From NCBI RefSeq assembly GCF_026625045.1, contig NZ_CP113089.1:744001-808000 (forward strand): a DNA stretch of 64,000 nucleotides. Direction: 5' to 3'. Within the stretch, counting starts at the first letter, position 1, and each line of letters opens with the position of its first letter. This document shows, piece after piece, positions 9,799 through 20,582 of the stretch. A program made the translations under genes and the position numbers. The DNA comes from Microcella daejeonensis (lineage in GTDB: Bacteria > Actinomycetota > Actinomycetes > Actinomycetales > Microbacteriaceae). The notes beneath the pieces were generated by a model, which was not told the origin of the DNA, ran no database searches, and worked only from the letters and a program-made list of their open reading frames with translations.

Positions 9799-9951
9799 CT
9801 AGCCCTTCGCGAGAACGCCGATGAGGCCGCTGATGACCAGGTACGCCCCGACGCCGCCCGCGATCACCCAGACGGCGAGGCGCGTGAACGAGACCTCGCG
9901 CTTCTTCTTCTCGGCGTCGCCGGGCAGGGCCAGCTCGTCGTCCTTCGCCAT
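9799..9951 (-). CDS. 50-residue membrane protein following lysS
   Basis: This small gene encodes a charged, lysine-rich N-terminus (AKDDELALPGDAEKKKREV) and one hydrophobic segment (about residues 23-47, ending GLIGVLAKG). It is packed between lysS (7 bases upstream) and a GNAT gene (2 bases downstream), which strongly suggests a real, cotranscribed gene. I do not know a function; similar short membrane proteins follow lysS in related genomes to my recollection, which was not checked. Confidence 0.7.
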   Translation of the reverse strand: MAKDDELALPGDAEKKKREVSFTRLAVWVIAGGVGAYLVISGLIGVLAKG

Positions 9952-9958
9952 CAGGGCC

Positions 9959-11509
9959 TCACTTCACCAGGGGGAACAGGATGGTCTCGCGGATTCCGAG
10001 ACCGGTGAGCGCCATGAGCAGGCGGTCGATGCCCATGCCCATGCCGCCCGACGGGGGCATGCCGTGCTCGAGGGCGGTGAGGAAGGCCTCGTCGAGGCGC
10101 ATCGCCTCGGGGTCGCCGCCGGCCGCGAGGGTCGCCTGCGCGACGAAGCGCTCGCGCTGCACGACGGGGTCGACGAGCTCGGAGTACGCGGTGGCGAGCT
10201 CGAAGCCGCGGATGTACAGATCCCACTTCTCGACCCGGCCCGGCAGGCTGCGGTGCTCGCGCACGAGCGGGCTCGTGTCGAGCGGGAAGTCCATGACGAA
10301 GGTCGGCCGCACGAGGTCGCCCTTGATGAAGTGCTCCCAGAGCTCCTCGACGTACTTGCCGGGCAGCGGGTGGTCGATCTCGATGTCGACGGCGTCGGCG
10401 AGCTTCTTCAGCTCGCTCATCGGCGTCTCGGGGGTGATCTCGACGCCCGCGGCGGCGCTGAGCGAGTCGTACATGCTCAGGCGATCCCACTGGCCGCCGA
10501 GGTCGTACTCGGTGCCGTCGGCCCAGGTCACGACGTGCGATCCGGCCACGGCGACCGCCGCGTTCTGGATCATCTCCTGCGTCAGATCGGCCATCTGGTG
10601 GTAGTCGCCGTAGGCCTGGTACGCCTCGAGCATCGCGAACTCGGGGCTGTGGGTGGAGTCGGCGCCCTCGTTGCGGAAGTTGCGGTTGATCTCGAACACC
10701 CGCTCGATGCCGCCGACGACGGCCCGCTTGAGGAACAGCTCGGGCGCGATGCGCAGGAACAGCTCGGTGTCGAAGGCGTTCGAGTGGGTGGTGAAGGGGC
10801 GGGCGGATGCTCCGCCGTGCATCGTCTGCAGCATGGGCGTCTCGACCTCGAGGTAGCCGTGCTCGGCGAAGGTCGCCCGCAGGCTCGCCACCGCCGCGGC
10901 GCGCGCCCGCACCGTGGTGCGGGCCTGCTCGCGCACGATGAGGTCGAGGTAGCGCTGGCGCACGCGGGTCTCGTCGCCCAGCTCGTTGTGCAGGTTCGGC
11001 AGCGGCAGGATCGCCTTCGCCGCGATCGACCAGGCGGAGACCATGATGCTCAGCTCGCCGCGGCGGCTCGTGATGACCTCGCCCTCGACGAAGACGTGGT
11101 CGCCGAGGTCGACGAACTCCTTCCAGCGGTCGAGGCTCTCCTGCCCCACCTCCGCGAGGCTCACCATGACCTGCAGGCGCTCGCCCTCGCCCGACTGCAG
11201 CGTGGCGAAGCACAGCTTGCCGGTGACGCGCGAGAACACCACGCGGCCCGCGAGCGCGACGCGCTCCCCCGTGGCGGTGTCGGGGGCGAGCTCGGGGTGG
11301 CGGGCGCGCACGGCCGGGATGGTGTCGGTGACGGCGAGGCCGACGGGGTAGGCGTCGAGCCCCAAATCGAGCATCCGCTGCCGCTTATCGAGCCGCACCT
11401 GCTTCTGCTCGGCGATCTCGGCGGCCTGCTCGGCGGCGGTCGGCTCGGCGGTGATCGGCTCGGCGGCGGTCGGCGCCGTGGCGCTCTCGGGCGCGGGGGT
11501 CTCGCTCAT
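9959..11509 (-). CDS. lysS: Lysyl-tRNA synthetase, class II
   Basis: This 516-residue enzyme charges tRNA-Lys. It has an N-terminal extension rich in Ala, Thr, Pro and Glu (residues 1-35), an OB-fold anticodon-binding domain (about 65-170, VALAGRVVFSRVTGKLCF), and the class II catalytic core with motif 1 (RTTVRARAAAVASLRATF), motif 2 (FEINRNFRNEGADSTHSPEFAMLEAY) and motif 3 (GGMGMGIDRLLMALTG). Length is normal for the family. ATG 11509 has GAGGAGA 13 bases upstream, and a TAGGCT box about 30 bases before that could be its promoter. Two short genes follow in the same operon. Confidence 0.97.
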   Translation of the reverse strand: MSETPAPESATAPTAAEPITAEPTAAEQAAEIAEQKQVRLDKRQRMLDLGLDAYPVGLAVTDTIPAVRARHPELAPDTATGERVALAGRVVFSRVTGKLCFATLQSGEGERLQVMVSLAEVGQESLDRWKEFVDLGDHVFVEGEVITSRRGELSIMVSAWSIAAKAILPLPNLHNELGDETRVRQRYLDLIVREQARTTVRARAAAVASLRATFAEHGYLEVETPMLQTMHGGASARPFTTHSNAFDTELFLRIAPELFLKRAVVGGIERVFEINRNFRNEGADSTHSPEFAMLEAYQAYGDYHQMADLTQEMIQNAAVAVAGSHVVTWADGTEYDLGGQWDRLSMYDSLSAAAGVEITPETPMSELKKLADAVDIEIDHPLPGKYVEELWEHFIKGDLVRPTFVMDFPLDTSPLVREHRSLPGRVEKWDLYIRGFELATAYSELVDPVVQRERFVAQATLAAGGDPEAMRLDEAFLTALEHGMPPSGGMGMGIDRLLMALTGLGIRETILFPLVK

Positions 11510-11642
11510 GCGGGTGGGTCTCCTCGGTCGACGCTCCAGCCTAACGGCGCGCCGCGGCGGGCCGCCGCCGAGGCGGAGCCGAGCGCGAGGCGGACGGGGC
11601 GGGCCGGGGTGGGGCGAGCCGAGGCCGGGCGGGGCGACGGCC

Positions 11643-12533
11643 TCAGCCGAGGACGAGCGTCTCGGTGTCGATGAGCCGCGTCGAGCCGACGCGGGCGGCG
11701 ACGAGCGCGCGGGCGACCCCGCGGAACTCGTCGGGCACCGGGCGGAAGGTAGCCGGATCGACGACGGCGAAGTAGTCGAGCTCGATGGCGGGCTCTCCCA
11801 TGAGCACGCCCTGCGCGGCGGCGAGCACGGCGTCGATGCCGCGATCGCCCGCCGACTGGGCGGCCTCGAGCGCGAGCGGGATCGAGCGGGCCGCGCGGCG
11901 CTGCCGCTCGTCGAGGAAGGCGTTGCGGCTCGAGAGCGCGAGCCCGTCGTCGGCGCGCACGGTCTCGGCCACCTCGATGCGGGTGCGGATGTCGAGCTCG
12001 CGCACCATGCGCTGCACGAGGTGCACCTGCTGGGCGTCCTTCTGCCCGAAGACGGCCGCGTCGGGCTGCACGATGTTGAGCAGCTTCGCCACGACGGTGA
12101 GCATGCCGTCGAAGTGCCCCGGGCGCGAGCGGCCCTCGAAGAGACCGCCGACCGCGCCCGCCGTCACGCGCGTCTGCGAGGCGCCGAGCGGGTACATCTC
12201 GTCGACCGCGGGGGCGAAGACGATCGTCCCGGGATGCCCGGCGAGCGCCGCCCGATCGCGCTCCAGATCGCGCGGGTACTGCTCGAAGTCCTCGGTCGGG
12301 CCGAACTGCAGGGGGTTGACGAAGATCGACACGACGACCTCGTCGGCGATGGCGGCGGCGTGCTCCACGAGCGAGAGGTGCCCGTCGTGCAGGGAGCCCA
12401 TCGTCGGCACGAGCGCGATGCGACGGCCGGCCGCGCGGGCGGCGTCGAGCCGGGCGCGGAGGTCGGCGATGGTGGTGACGACGTCGGGGTGGATCACGAT
12501 GCTCGCTGCGCTCCTCGGGGGCGCGACGCGCAT
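11643..12533 (-). CDS. panC: Pantothenate synthetase (pantoate-beta-alanine ligase)
   Basis: PanC condenses pantoate and beta-alanine with ATP, the last step to pantothenate. This 296-residue protein shows the family signatures PTMGSLHDGH (HIGH-like ATP site), IFVNPLQFGPTEDF, FGQKDAQQVHLVQRMV and ALSSRN. The normal length is about 280, so the true start may be at a GTG 12 codons into the frame (12497); ATG 12533 has GGGGGAGG eight bases before it, and TAGCCT 15 bases before it. It lies behind the DUF2520 gene with a 49-base gap, a pairing common in actinobacteria. Confidence 0.92.
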   Translation of the reverse strand: MRVAPPRSAASIVIHPDVVTTIADLRARLDAARAAGRRIALVPTMGSLHDGHLSLVEHAAAIADEVVVSIFVNPLQFGPTEDFEQYPRDLERDRAALAGHPGTIVFAPAVDEMYPLGASQTRVTAGAVGGLFEGRSRPGHFDGMLTVVAKLLNIVQPDAAVFGQKDAQQVHLVQRMVRELDIRTRIEVAETVRADDGLALSSRNAFLDERQRRAARSIPLALEAAQSAGDRGIDAVLAAAQGVLMGEPAIELDYFAVVDPATFRPVPDEFRGVARALVAARVGSTRLIDTETLVLG

Positions 12534-12582
12534 CGTCGGGCCTCCCCCAGGCTAGCGGCGCGCGCGGGGCGGGCCGTGCGGC

Positions 12583-13359
12583 TCAGTCGGCGGAGCCGGG
12601 GTCGTCGTCGCCCGGGGCGGACCGCGGCGGGGCATCCATCGCCGTCTCGCCCAGCTCGCTCAGGTCGAGGCTCTCGGCGGCCGGTGATCGCAGCGCGTTC
12701 TCGACGGCCGAGCGCACGACCCCGCCGAGCACGCTGCCCGGGTTCTCGACGCCGATGCCGCGCAGCCCGCTCATCGCCTGGGCGACGATCGCGCCCGAGA
12801 AGTCGCTCGCCGACTGGATCGCGTCGGCGTAGGCGGCGCGGTGCTCCTCGGCGACGACGACCGGCTCGGCGCCCATCTCGACGACGAGCGCCTGCGCGAT
12901 CGGCAGCACCGGCGCGGGGGCCGTGACCGCGCACCATGCCTCGCGCAGGCGCACGAGGTCGATCGAGGTTCCGGTGAAGGCGAGCGCGGGATGCACGGCG
13001 AGCGGGATGATGCCCGCGGGCCGCGCGGGGTCGAGCACCCGCACCCCGTGCTTCGCCGAGGTGTGCATGACGAGCTGCCCGGGGTGCCAGGCCCCGACCG
13101 CGGCGAGGCCGCTCACGAGGCCCGGCAGCTGGTCGTCGGGCACCGCGATGATGACGAGCTCGCTGCGGTCGATGATCTCGGTGACCTCGAGCCAGGGGGC
13201 GCCGGGCAGGATGCCCTCGACGCGGTCGCGCTCGTGCTCGCTGCTCGCCGAGATGCCGACGATCGCGTGGCCCGCGCCGGCGAGGGCGGCGCCGAGCACC
13301 GGTCCGACGCGGCCGGCGCCGATGATGCCGATTCCGAGGCGGCCGTCGCGGCCGGTCAT
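12583..13359 (-). CDS. Rossmann-like and DUF2520 domain protein
   Basis: This 258-residue protein has an N-terminal NAD(P)-binding fold (GIGIIGAGRVGPVLGAAL, residues 8-25) and a DUF2520 C-terminal half (HPALAFTG, then EEHRAAYADAIQSASDF). It resembles ketopantoate or prephenate-type reductases. Gene order next to panC suggests a role in pantothenate synthesis, possibly as a ketopantoate reductase substitute; this is inference, and no panE is in the window. The acidic tail (about the last 20 residues) is not conserved in the fold. ATG overlaps the upstream stop (ATGA). Confidence 0.85.
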   Translation of the reverse strand: MTGRDGRLGIGIIGAGRVGPVLGAALAGAGHAIVGISASSEHERDRVEGILPGAPWLEVTEIIDRSELVIIAVPDDQLPGLVSGLAAVGAWHPGQLVMHTSAKHGVRVLDPARPAGIIPLAVHPALAFTGTSIDLVRLREAWCAVTAPAPVLPIAQALVVEMGAEPVVVAEEHRAAYADAIQSASDFSGAIVAQAMSGLRGIGVENPGSVLGGVVRSAVENALRSPAAESLDLSELGETAMDAPPRSAPGDDDPGSAD

Positions 13360-15128
13360 GCGCCGGGCTCCGGGGGAGCGGGCGGGGCGGCGGGGGCGGG
13401 CGCATCGACGGTGGGCGCGGCGGGTGCGGGCGGCGCGGCGGGGGCGGGGGCGGGCTCCGGGCTCGGGGCCCCGGCGGGGGCGGCCGAGCGCCAGCGGTGC
13501 GTCGTGTCGGCCTGCGCGGTGCGGATGGCGGCGACGGCCACGGCGTCGAAGAGGGCGAGAGCGGCATCCCGATCGACGGCGCCGATCGCGGGCGTGATCG
13601 GACCGGACACCGTGTGCACCGAGACGGCCGCGAGGTTCAGGCGGCGCAGCAGCGGGCCCTGGCGCACCGCGGCCGACTGCATGCGGGGGAACGGCACGAT
13701 CGTCAGCGCACGCCAGATCGCGCCGGTGCGCAGCAGCACGGCGGGCTCGAGCACGGCGAACCCGTTGCGCGGCTGCGAGAACCAGCGCAGCCATCGCGCC
13801 CGACGCGGCGAGTTGACGAAGCCGTCGTCGCGGCCGCGCGACACCATGCCCCGCTCGATGATCGGCTGCAGCTCGACGGTCGCGACCTCGGGCAGAAGCA
13901 GGCGCAGCACGGCCTGCACGTCGGCGAGGTCGCCCACGGGCAGGATCGTCGTCTGCTGCTGACCGGCCGCCCCCTGCGCCGAGGAGCGCGAGGCGCGGTT
14001 GACGGCGATCTGCCACCATCCGAACGGCCGCCAGAGCAGCGGCTGGCTGACCTTCACCGAGTGGATGCGGCCGGGGGGCAGGGTCTCGTTGGTGGTGGAG
14101 AGCAACCCGAAGCCGACCCTGACCCCGTCGGGCGTGGCGGCGATCGAGTACCGCAGCGAGCGGGTGATGCGGGTGACGAGGAATCCGCCGATGCCGAGCA
14201 CCGCGGGCAGCACGCCGATGATGGCGAACAGCTCACCGGTCGTGACGATCGTGACGATGAGGCCGATGACGACCGCGACGAGGATGAGAGTCGTCTCGCT
14301 GAGCAGGGTCGAGCCGATCAGCCGGCCCGGGTGCATGCGCACCACCGAGGCCGGCTCGGCGACGAGGGCCGGATCGAGCTCGGGGGCGAGCAGCTCGCCG
14401 ACGCGGGTCTCGAGCAGCCCGGCGGGGCCGCCGGGGCCGGCCGGGGCATCCGCCGCCGCTTCGCGTCGCGCGCCCGAGGCGAGGGTCAGGATGTCGCGGC
14501 GCAGCGCGTCGGCGTCGCGCGAGCCGAGGTACGACAGCGGCACGTTGGCGTCGTTGCCGGCGACCGAGATCTCGAGCTTCGCGGCCCCGAACAGGCGCGG
14601 CACGATCGGGCGGGCGATGTTGATGCCCTGGATGCGATCGAGCCGCCCCTTGCGGTTGGTGCGGAAGAGGATGCCCGACCGGACCTCGACGACCTCGTCG
14701 GTGATGCGGAAGGTGTGCAGGCGCCACGACAGCCAGAAGGCGAGCACGCAGAGCAGCAGCACGCCGAGCGTGATGCCGAGGGCGGCGAGCACGAGGTTCT
14801 GCTCCACGATGAAGTCGATGGGGTCGCCCTCGAACTCGCGCTCGGCCTCGGGCGAGCCGCCGACGAAGAGCTCGATCGCGCGCTCGCGCAGGTTCGAGAT
14901 GATCAGACCGATGATGGCGATGAAGGCGATGCCGCCGCGGAACAGCGGCGTCGCCGGGTGCAGGCGGTGCCACTCGCCGTCGGCGAAGTCGGTGACGGCC
15001 GCGGCGCGCGCGGCCTGCACGGTGGGCGCGGCGACCGGTGCCGCCGTCGCGGGGGCGGTCGCCGACGGCTCCGCCGCCCGGGAGTCGGGAGCGTCGGCCC
15101 CGGGCGGCGCCCAGCCGGGGTCGGTCAC
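13356..15128 (-). CDS. PH-domain (bPH_2, DUF304-like) membrane protein, YdbT type
   Basis: This 590-residue membrane protein has an Ala/Pro-rich N-terminus, paired membrane segments near residues 65-80 and 110-130 followed by a bPH_2 domain (FRITDEVVEVRSGILFRTNRKGRLDRIQ), another hairpin of segments, a second bPH_2-like domain (ATPDGVRVGFGLLSTTNETL) and a third weaker copy (FAVLEPAVLLRTGAIWRALTIVPFPRMQS). The tail is a Pro/Ala-rich low-complexity stretch of about 50 residues. This layout is that of YdbT/YdbS pairs; their role is unknown (in Bacillus ydbST is linked to resistance to a bacteriocin). GTG 15128 overlaps the TGA of the shorter partner (GTGA). Confidence 0.85.
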   Translation of the reverse strand: MTDPGWAPPGADAPDSRAAEPSATAPATAAPVAAPTVQAARAAAVTDFADGEWHRLHPATPLFRGGIAFIAIIGLIISNLRERAIELFVGGSPEAEREFEGDPIDFIVEQNLVLAALGITLGVLLLCVLAFWLSWRLHTFRITDEVVEVRSGILFRTNRKGRLDRIQGINIARPIVPRLFGAAKLEISVAGNDANVPLSYLGSRDADALRRDILTLASGARREAAADAPAGPGGPAGLLETRVGELLAPELDPALVAEPASVVRMHPGRLIGSTLLSETTLILVAVVIGLIVTIVTTGELFAIIGVLPAVLGIGGFLVTRITRSLRYSIAATPDGVRVGFGLLSTTNETLPPGRIHSVKVSQPLLWRPFGWWQIAVNRASRSSAQGAAGQQQTTILPVGDLADVQAVLRLLLPEVATVELQPIIERGMVSRGRDDGFVNSPRRARWLRWFSQPRNGFAVLEPAVLLRTGAIWRALTIVPFPRMQSAAVRQGPLLRRLNLAAVSVHTVSGPITPAIGAVDRDAALALFDAVAVAAIRTAQADTTHRWRSAAPAGAPSPEPAPAPAAPPAPAAPTVDAPAPAAPPAPPEPGA

Positions 15129-15610
15129 AGGCCCGCCCGGCGCGTCTCGGCGAGCGCGACGAGGTGGTCGCGCAGCTGCTCGGCGGTCTCGAGCGGGAGG
15201 CCGGGGATGAGCACGCCGCTCGACGCGGCCGCGGTGACGAACTTGAGCTCGGCGAGGCCGACGGCCCGGGCGACGGGCCCGCGGGTGATGTCGACGAGCT
15301 GCATGCGGCCGTAGGGCACCGCGGCGAAGCGCTGGAAGAGGATGCCGCGGCGGAACAGCAGGTCGTCCTCGCGCAGCCGGTAGCCGATGGCGCGCACGCG
15401 GCGCGGCGTGAAGGCGATCACGAGCAGGAAGACGACGGCGAGGCCGATGCCCAGCACGAGCCACGGCGCGAAGCCGGTCGCCCAGTACGGCAGGAACCCG
15501 GCAGCCGTCATGAGCCCGCCGAAGATCACGTACCCGACCACGTCGACGACGATGTACTTCGGCGACACCCGCTGCCACTCGCCCTCGGCCAGCTCGAGTC
15601 TCTCGCCCAC
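15125..15610 (-). CDS. PH-domain (bPH_2) membrane protein, YdbS type
   Basis: This 161-residue protein has two adjacent membrane segments (about residues 21-41 and 48-68) and one bPH_2 domain (YRLREDDLLFRRGILFQRFAAVPYGRMQ, then DITRGPVARAVGLAELKFVTAA). It forms the usual pair with the larger PH-domain protein encoded next, whose start overlaps its stop. The start is GTG 15610 with GGAG eight bases upstream. Probably the two proteins act together in the membrane; the function is unknown. Confidence 0.85.
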   Translation of the reverse strand: MGERLELAEGEWQRVSPKYIVVDVVGYVIFGGLMTAAGFLPYWATGFAPWLVLGIGLAVVFLLVIAFTPRRVRAIGYRLREDDLLFRRGILFQRFAAVPYGRMQLVDITRGPVARAVGLAELKFVTAAASSGVLIPGLPLETAEQLRDHLVALAETRRAGL

Positions 15611-15638
15611 GTCAACGCTCCGATTCCGGTTCGATGGT

Positions 15639-16103
15639 TCAGGATGCCGCTGCCGCCGCCTCGTCCTCGGCCTCGTCCTCCGGCGGGAGGCTGCAGAAGT
15701 GCTCCGCCACGAGCGCGGCCACCAGGAGCGCGGCGGCCGCCACGAGCATGGCCGCCGCGGTCACGCTCGACCCTATCGGCACGACGGAGCGCGAGAGCAG
15801 GTAGACGAGGATTCCTGCGCCGACGCCGGTGAGCAGGGCGGCGCCGAGCGCGCAGGCCTTCGCGAGCACGAGGATGCGCATGGCGTAGAAGGGGTCGACG
15901 CGGCGCTCGCCCTTCGCGGCCCGGCGCACCGGCCAGGCGAGGCCGACGAGCGCGGCGGCGATGAGCAGCAGCGCGACGATGAGCGAGACGGGCGGCACGA
16001 GAACGGGCCGGCCCTGCATCGCGAGCACGAGGTCGAGCAGGAACGCCCCCGCGACGCCGATGGCGGCGAGCACCACGAGCGGCAGGGGCCGGGTGCGGGT
16101 CAC
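15639..16103 (-). CDS. DUF3180 membrane protein
   Basis: This 154-residue protein has four membrane segments (about 7-28, 36-57, 80-101 and 112-133); the third contains the conserved-looking RRVDPFYAMRILVLAKACALGAA, which is typical of DUF3180 proteins found next to folK in actinobacteria. It has a Glu/Asp-rich tail. The GTG start overlaps the folK TGA (GTGA). The role is unknown; conserved linkage to the folate genes is the only clue. Confidence 0.85.
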   Translation of the reverse strand: MTRTRPLPLVVLAAIGVAGAFLLDLVLAMQGRPVLVPPVSLIVALLLIAAALVGLAWPVRRAAKGERRVDPFYAMRILVLAKACALGAALLTGVGAGILVYLLSRSVVPIGSSVTAAAMLVAAAALLVAALVAEHFCSLPPEDEAEDEAAAAAS

Positions 16104-16603
16104 GCGGGCGGCTCCTCGTCGGCGGGGGTCGGGGGCAGGGCGGCGAGCAGCTCGGCCACGGCTCCGCGGCCGGCGAGCCGGGCATCCGGCTGCACCTCGA
16201 GCCAGGGGGCGAGCACGAAGTCGCGCTCGTGCGCCCGCGGATGCGGCACCTGCAGCTGGTCGCTGTCGATCTCGAGCTCGCCGAAGGCGATGAGGTCGAG
16301 GTCGAGGGTGCGATCGCCCCAGCGCTCGTGCCGCTCGCGGCCGTGCAGCTGCTCGATGGCGCGCAGTCCGTCGAGCAGCTGGAACGCGTCGAGCCGCGTG
16401 TCGAGCAGCGCGACCCCGTTGAGGTAGGCGGGCTTGCCGGGGTCGGGCCCGTCGAGGGTGACGGCGACGGTGCCGTGCCACGACGAGACGGCGCGGATGC
16501 TGCTCTCGGGCAGCGCGTCGAGCGCAGCCACCGCGCTGCCGAGCGTCGCCTCCCGGTCGCCGAGGTTGCTGCCGAGGGCGACGACGGCGAGCGTCGTCGT
16601 CAT
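16100..16603 (-). CDS. folK: 2-amino-4-hydroxy-6-hydroxymethyldihydropteridine pyrophosphokinase
   Basis: FolK transfers pyrophosphate from ATP to 6-hydroxymethyl-dihydropterin in folate synthesis. The 167-residue protein has VVALGSNLGDREATL at the N-terminus, the AYLNGVALLDT strand, WGDRTLDLDLIAFG (the magnesium-binding DLDL) and VPHPRAHERDFVLAPW. Length is normal. ATG 16603 overlaps the folB stop (ATGA), in a chain of overlapping fol genes. Confidence 0.96.
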   Translation of the reverse strand: MTTTLAVVALGSNLGDREATLGSAVAALDALPESSIRAVSSWHGTVAVTLDGPDPGKPAYLNGVALLDTRLDAFQLLDGLRAIEQLHGRERHERWGDRTLDLDLIAFGELEIDSDQLQVPHPRAHERDFVLAPWLEVQPDARLAGRGAVAELLAALPPTPADEEPPA

Positions 16604-17022
16604 GCGCGGCCCCGCGTGATGGTGACGGAGACGTCGTCGAAGGGCACCGGGATGGGGGCTTTGGGCTTGTGCACCGTCACGGTGACCGCGTGCACGGGCC
16701 CGTGGCGCAGGCACAGCTCGGCGATGCGCTCGGCGACGGTCTCGATGAGGTCGACGGGGTCGGCCTCGACGGCCTCGACGATCTCGACGGCGAGGTCGCC
16801 GTAGTGCACGGTGCGGGTGATGTCGTCGCTGCCGGCGGCGGGCGCGAGGTCGATCGACAGCTCGACGTCGATGATGAAGGGCTGCCCGTCGCGACGCTCG
16901 TGCCCGAATATGCCGTGGTGCGCATGGGCCCGGATCCCGGTCAGGGTCAGGCGGTCGCGCGGCGGCGCGATCGGCGCCGCGTCAGGGTGCTGCGGCTCGA
17001 CGGGCGGCGGTGCGGCGGTCAT
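16600..17022 (-). CDS. folB: Dihydroneopterin aldolase
   Basis: FolB cleaves dihydroneopterin to 6-hydroxymethyl-dihydropterin and glycolaldehyde. The 140-residue protein has a Pro-rich extension of about 23 residues, then LTLTGIRAHAHHGIFGHERRDGQPF, HYGDLAVEIVEAVEADPVDLIETVAERIA and a VTVHKPKAPIP end, all family features. ATG 17022 overlaps the folP TGA (ATGA). Confidence 0.95.
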   Translation of the reverse strand: MTAAPPPVEPQHPDAAPIAPPRDRLTLTGIRAHAHHGIFGHERRDGQPFIIDVELSIDLAPAAGSDDITRTVHYGDLAVEIVEAVEADPVDLIETVAERIAELCLRHGPVHAVTVTVHKPKAPIPVPFDDVSVTITRGRA

Positions 17023-17828
17023 GCTGCTCCTCTCCAGGCGGCCCAGACGGCGAGCGCCCGGTCGGTGCCGCGGGCGTCGTGGACCCGCACGGCGGCGACC
17101 CCGGCCTCGGCGCACAGGGCACTGAGCACGGCGGTCGGCAGATCGCGATCCTCGACGGGGGCGCCCTCGGGCAGCAGGGCGCCGAGGAACCGCTTGCGCG
17201 AGCCCCCGACGAGCAGCGGGTGGCCGAGCTGCGCGATGACGTCGAGGGAGCGCAGCAGCTGCCAGTTGTGCTCCGGCTTCTTGGCGAAGCCGAGGCCCGG
17301 GTCGAGCCAGAGGCGCTCGGGGGCGATGCCGGCGGCGAGCAGGGCATCCCGCCGCGCTCGCAGCTCGTCGCGCACCTCGGTGACGACGTCGGCGTACTCG
17401 CTCGTCGCATCCCACGCCGTCGAGTGCCCCCGCCAGTGCATCGCGACGAAGTCGACGTCGCGCTCGGCGACGAGCGGGGCCATCGCCGAATCGACGAGCC
17501 CGCCGCTCACGTCGTTGACGATGCTCGCGCCGGCGTCGAGAGCGGCCTCGGCCGTCGCCGCGCTCATGGTGTCGATCGAGACGCGGATGCCCGCCTCGGC
17601 CAGCGCGCGCACGACGGGCACCACGCGCCCGCGCTCGACGTCGCCCGGCACGCGCTCGGCGCCGGGCCGGGTCGATTCGCCCCCGACGTCGACGACCTCG
17701 GCGCCGTCGGCGACGAGCCGGCGCGCGTGGGCGACCGCCGCGAGCGGATCGCCGTACCGGCCCCCGTCGCTGAACGAGTCGGGCGTCACGTTGAGCACCC
17801 CCCAGATCTGCGGGCGCTCGGCGGTCAT
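17019..17828 (-). CDS. folP: Dihydropteroate synthase
   Basis: FolP joins the pterin pyrophosphate to p-aminobenzoate and is the sulfonamide target. The 269-residue protein has GVLNVTPDSFSDGG, the DVGGESTRPGA block, SIDTMSAATAEAAL, NDVSGG, LDPGLGFAKKPEHN and VGGSRKRFLG, i.e. all substrate-binding loops. ATG 17828 overlaps the folE TGA (ATGA). The genes run folE, folP, folB, folK in the order of transcription, so the pathway is nearly complete here. Confidence 0.96.
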   Translation of the reverse strand: MTAERPQIWGVLNVTPDSFSDGGRYGDPLAAVAHARRLVADGAEVVDVGGESTRPGAERVPGDVERGRVVPVVRALAEAGIRVSIDTMSAATAEAALDAGASIVNDVSGGLVDSAMAPLVAERDVDFVAMHWRGHSTAWDATSEYADVVTEVRDELRARRDALLAAGIAPERLWLDPGLGFAKKPEHNWQLLRSLDVIAQLGHPLLVGGSRKRFLGALLPEGAPVEDRDLPTAVLSALCAEAGVAAVRVHDARGTDRALAVWAAWRGAA

Positions 17829-18409
17829 GCCTCGCCCCGGCCGATCAGGGCGAGCACGCCCGCCTGGCGCACGGGGTCGGCGAGCACGCCGCGGGCGGCC
17901 ACGGTGACCGTGGTGCTCTCGGCGTAGCGCACGCCCCGGGCGGCGACGCAGCCGTGCTTGGCGTCGATGACGACGAGCACTCCGGCCGGCTCGACCGCGG
18001 TCTCGAGGGCTGCGGCGACGTCCTCGCCGAGGCGCTCCTGCAGCTGCGGGCGGGCGGAGACGATCTCGACCAGGCGGGGGATGCGGCCGAGGCCGATGAT
18101 GCGCTCCTCGGGCACGTAGGCGACGTGGGCGACGCCGGTGAAGGGCAGCAGGTGGTGCTCGCACATCGAGCGCAGGGCGATGTTGCGCAGCAGCACGAGC
18201 TCGCCGCGCTCCTCGGGGGTGGTCGCCATCTCGGCGCCGTCCATGAGCTCGGGCACGGGGTCGACGCCGACGCCGCCGAAGAAGTCGCGGTACGACTCGG
18301 CGATGCGCTGGGGCGTCGTCGCGAGGCCCGGGCGCGCCGGATCCTCGCCGATGGCGGCGAGGATCTCGGCGACCGCCGCCTCGATGCGGGAGGTGTCGAT
18401 CGGCGTCAT
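17825..18409 (-). CDS. folE: GTP cyclohydrolase I
   Basis: FolE converts GTP to dihydroneopterin triphosphate, the first folate step. The 194-residue protein shows LRSMCEHHLLPF (zinc Cys and His), VPEERIIGLGRIPRLVE, RPQLQERL and DAKHGCVAARGV (second zinc Cys). Length is normal. It starts 7 bases after the ftsH stop, so it is probably cotranscribed with ftsH. Confidence 0.97.
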   Translation of the reverse strand: MTPIDTSRIEAAVAEILAAIGEDPARPGLATTPQRIAESYRDFFGGVGVDPVPELMDGAEMATTPEERGELVLLRNIALRSMCEHHLLPFTGVAHVAYVPEERIIGLGRIPRLVEIVSARPQLQERLGEDVAAALETAVEPAGVLVVIDAKHGCVAARGVRYAESTTVTVAARGVLADPVRQAGVLALIGRGEA

Positions 18410-18416
18410 CCTCGGA

Positions 18417-20447
<2,031 letters not shown>

Positions 20448-20582
20448 GGGGCGTGGACACACCTTTCGTGTGAAGACGTGAGAGTGCCACGGTACCCTCT
20501 GGCCTCTATGCGCGGCCTCGGTGTTCGCGGGGAGCGCAGTGAGCGGGCATCCCGCCGACGGCGCGGGCCCGCCCGCCGGTCG

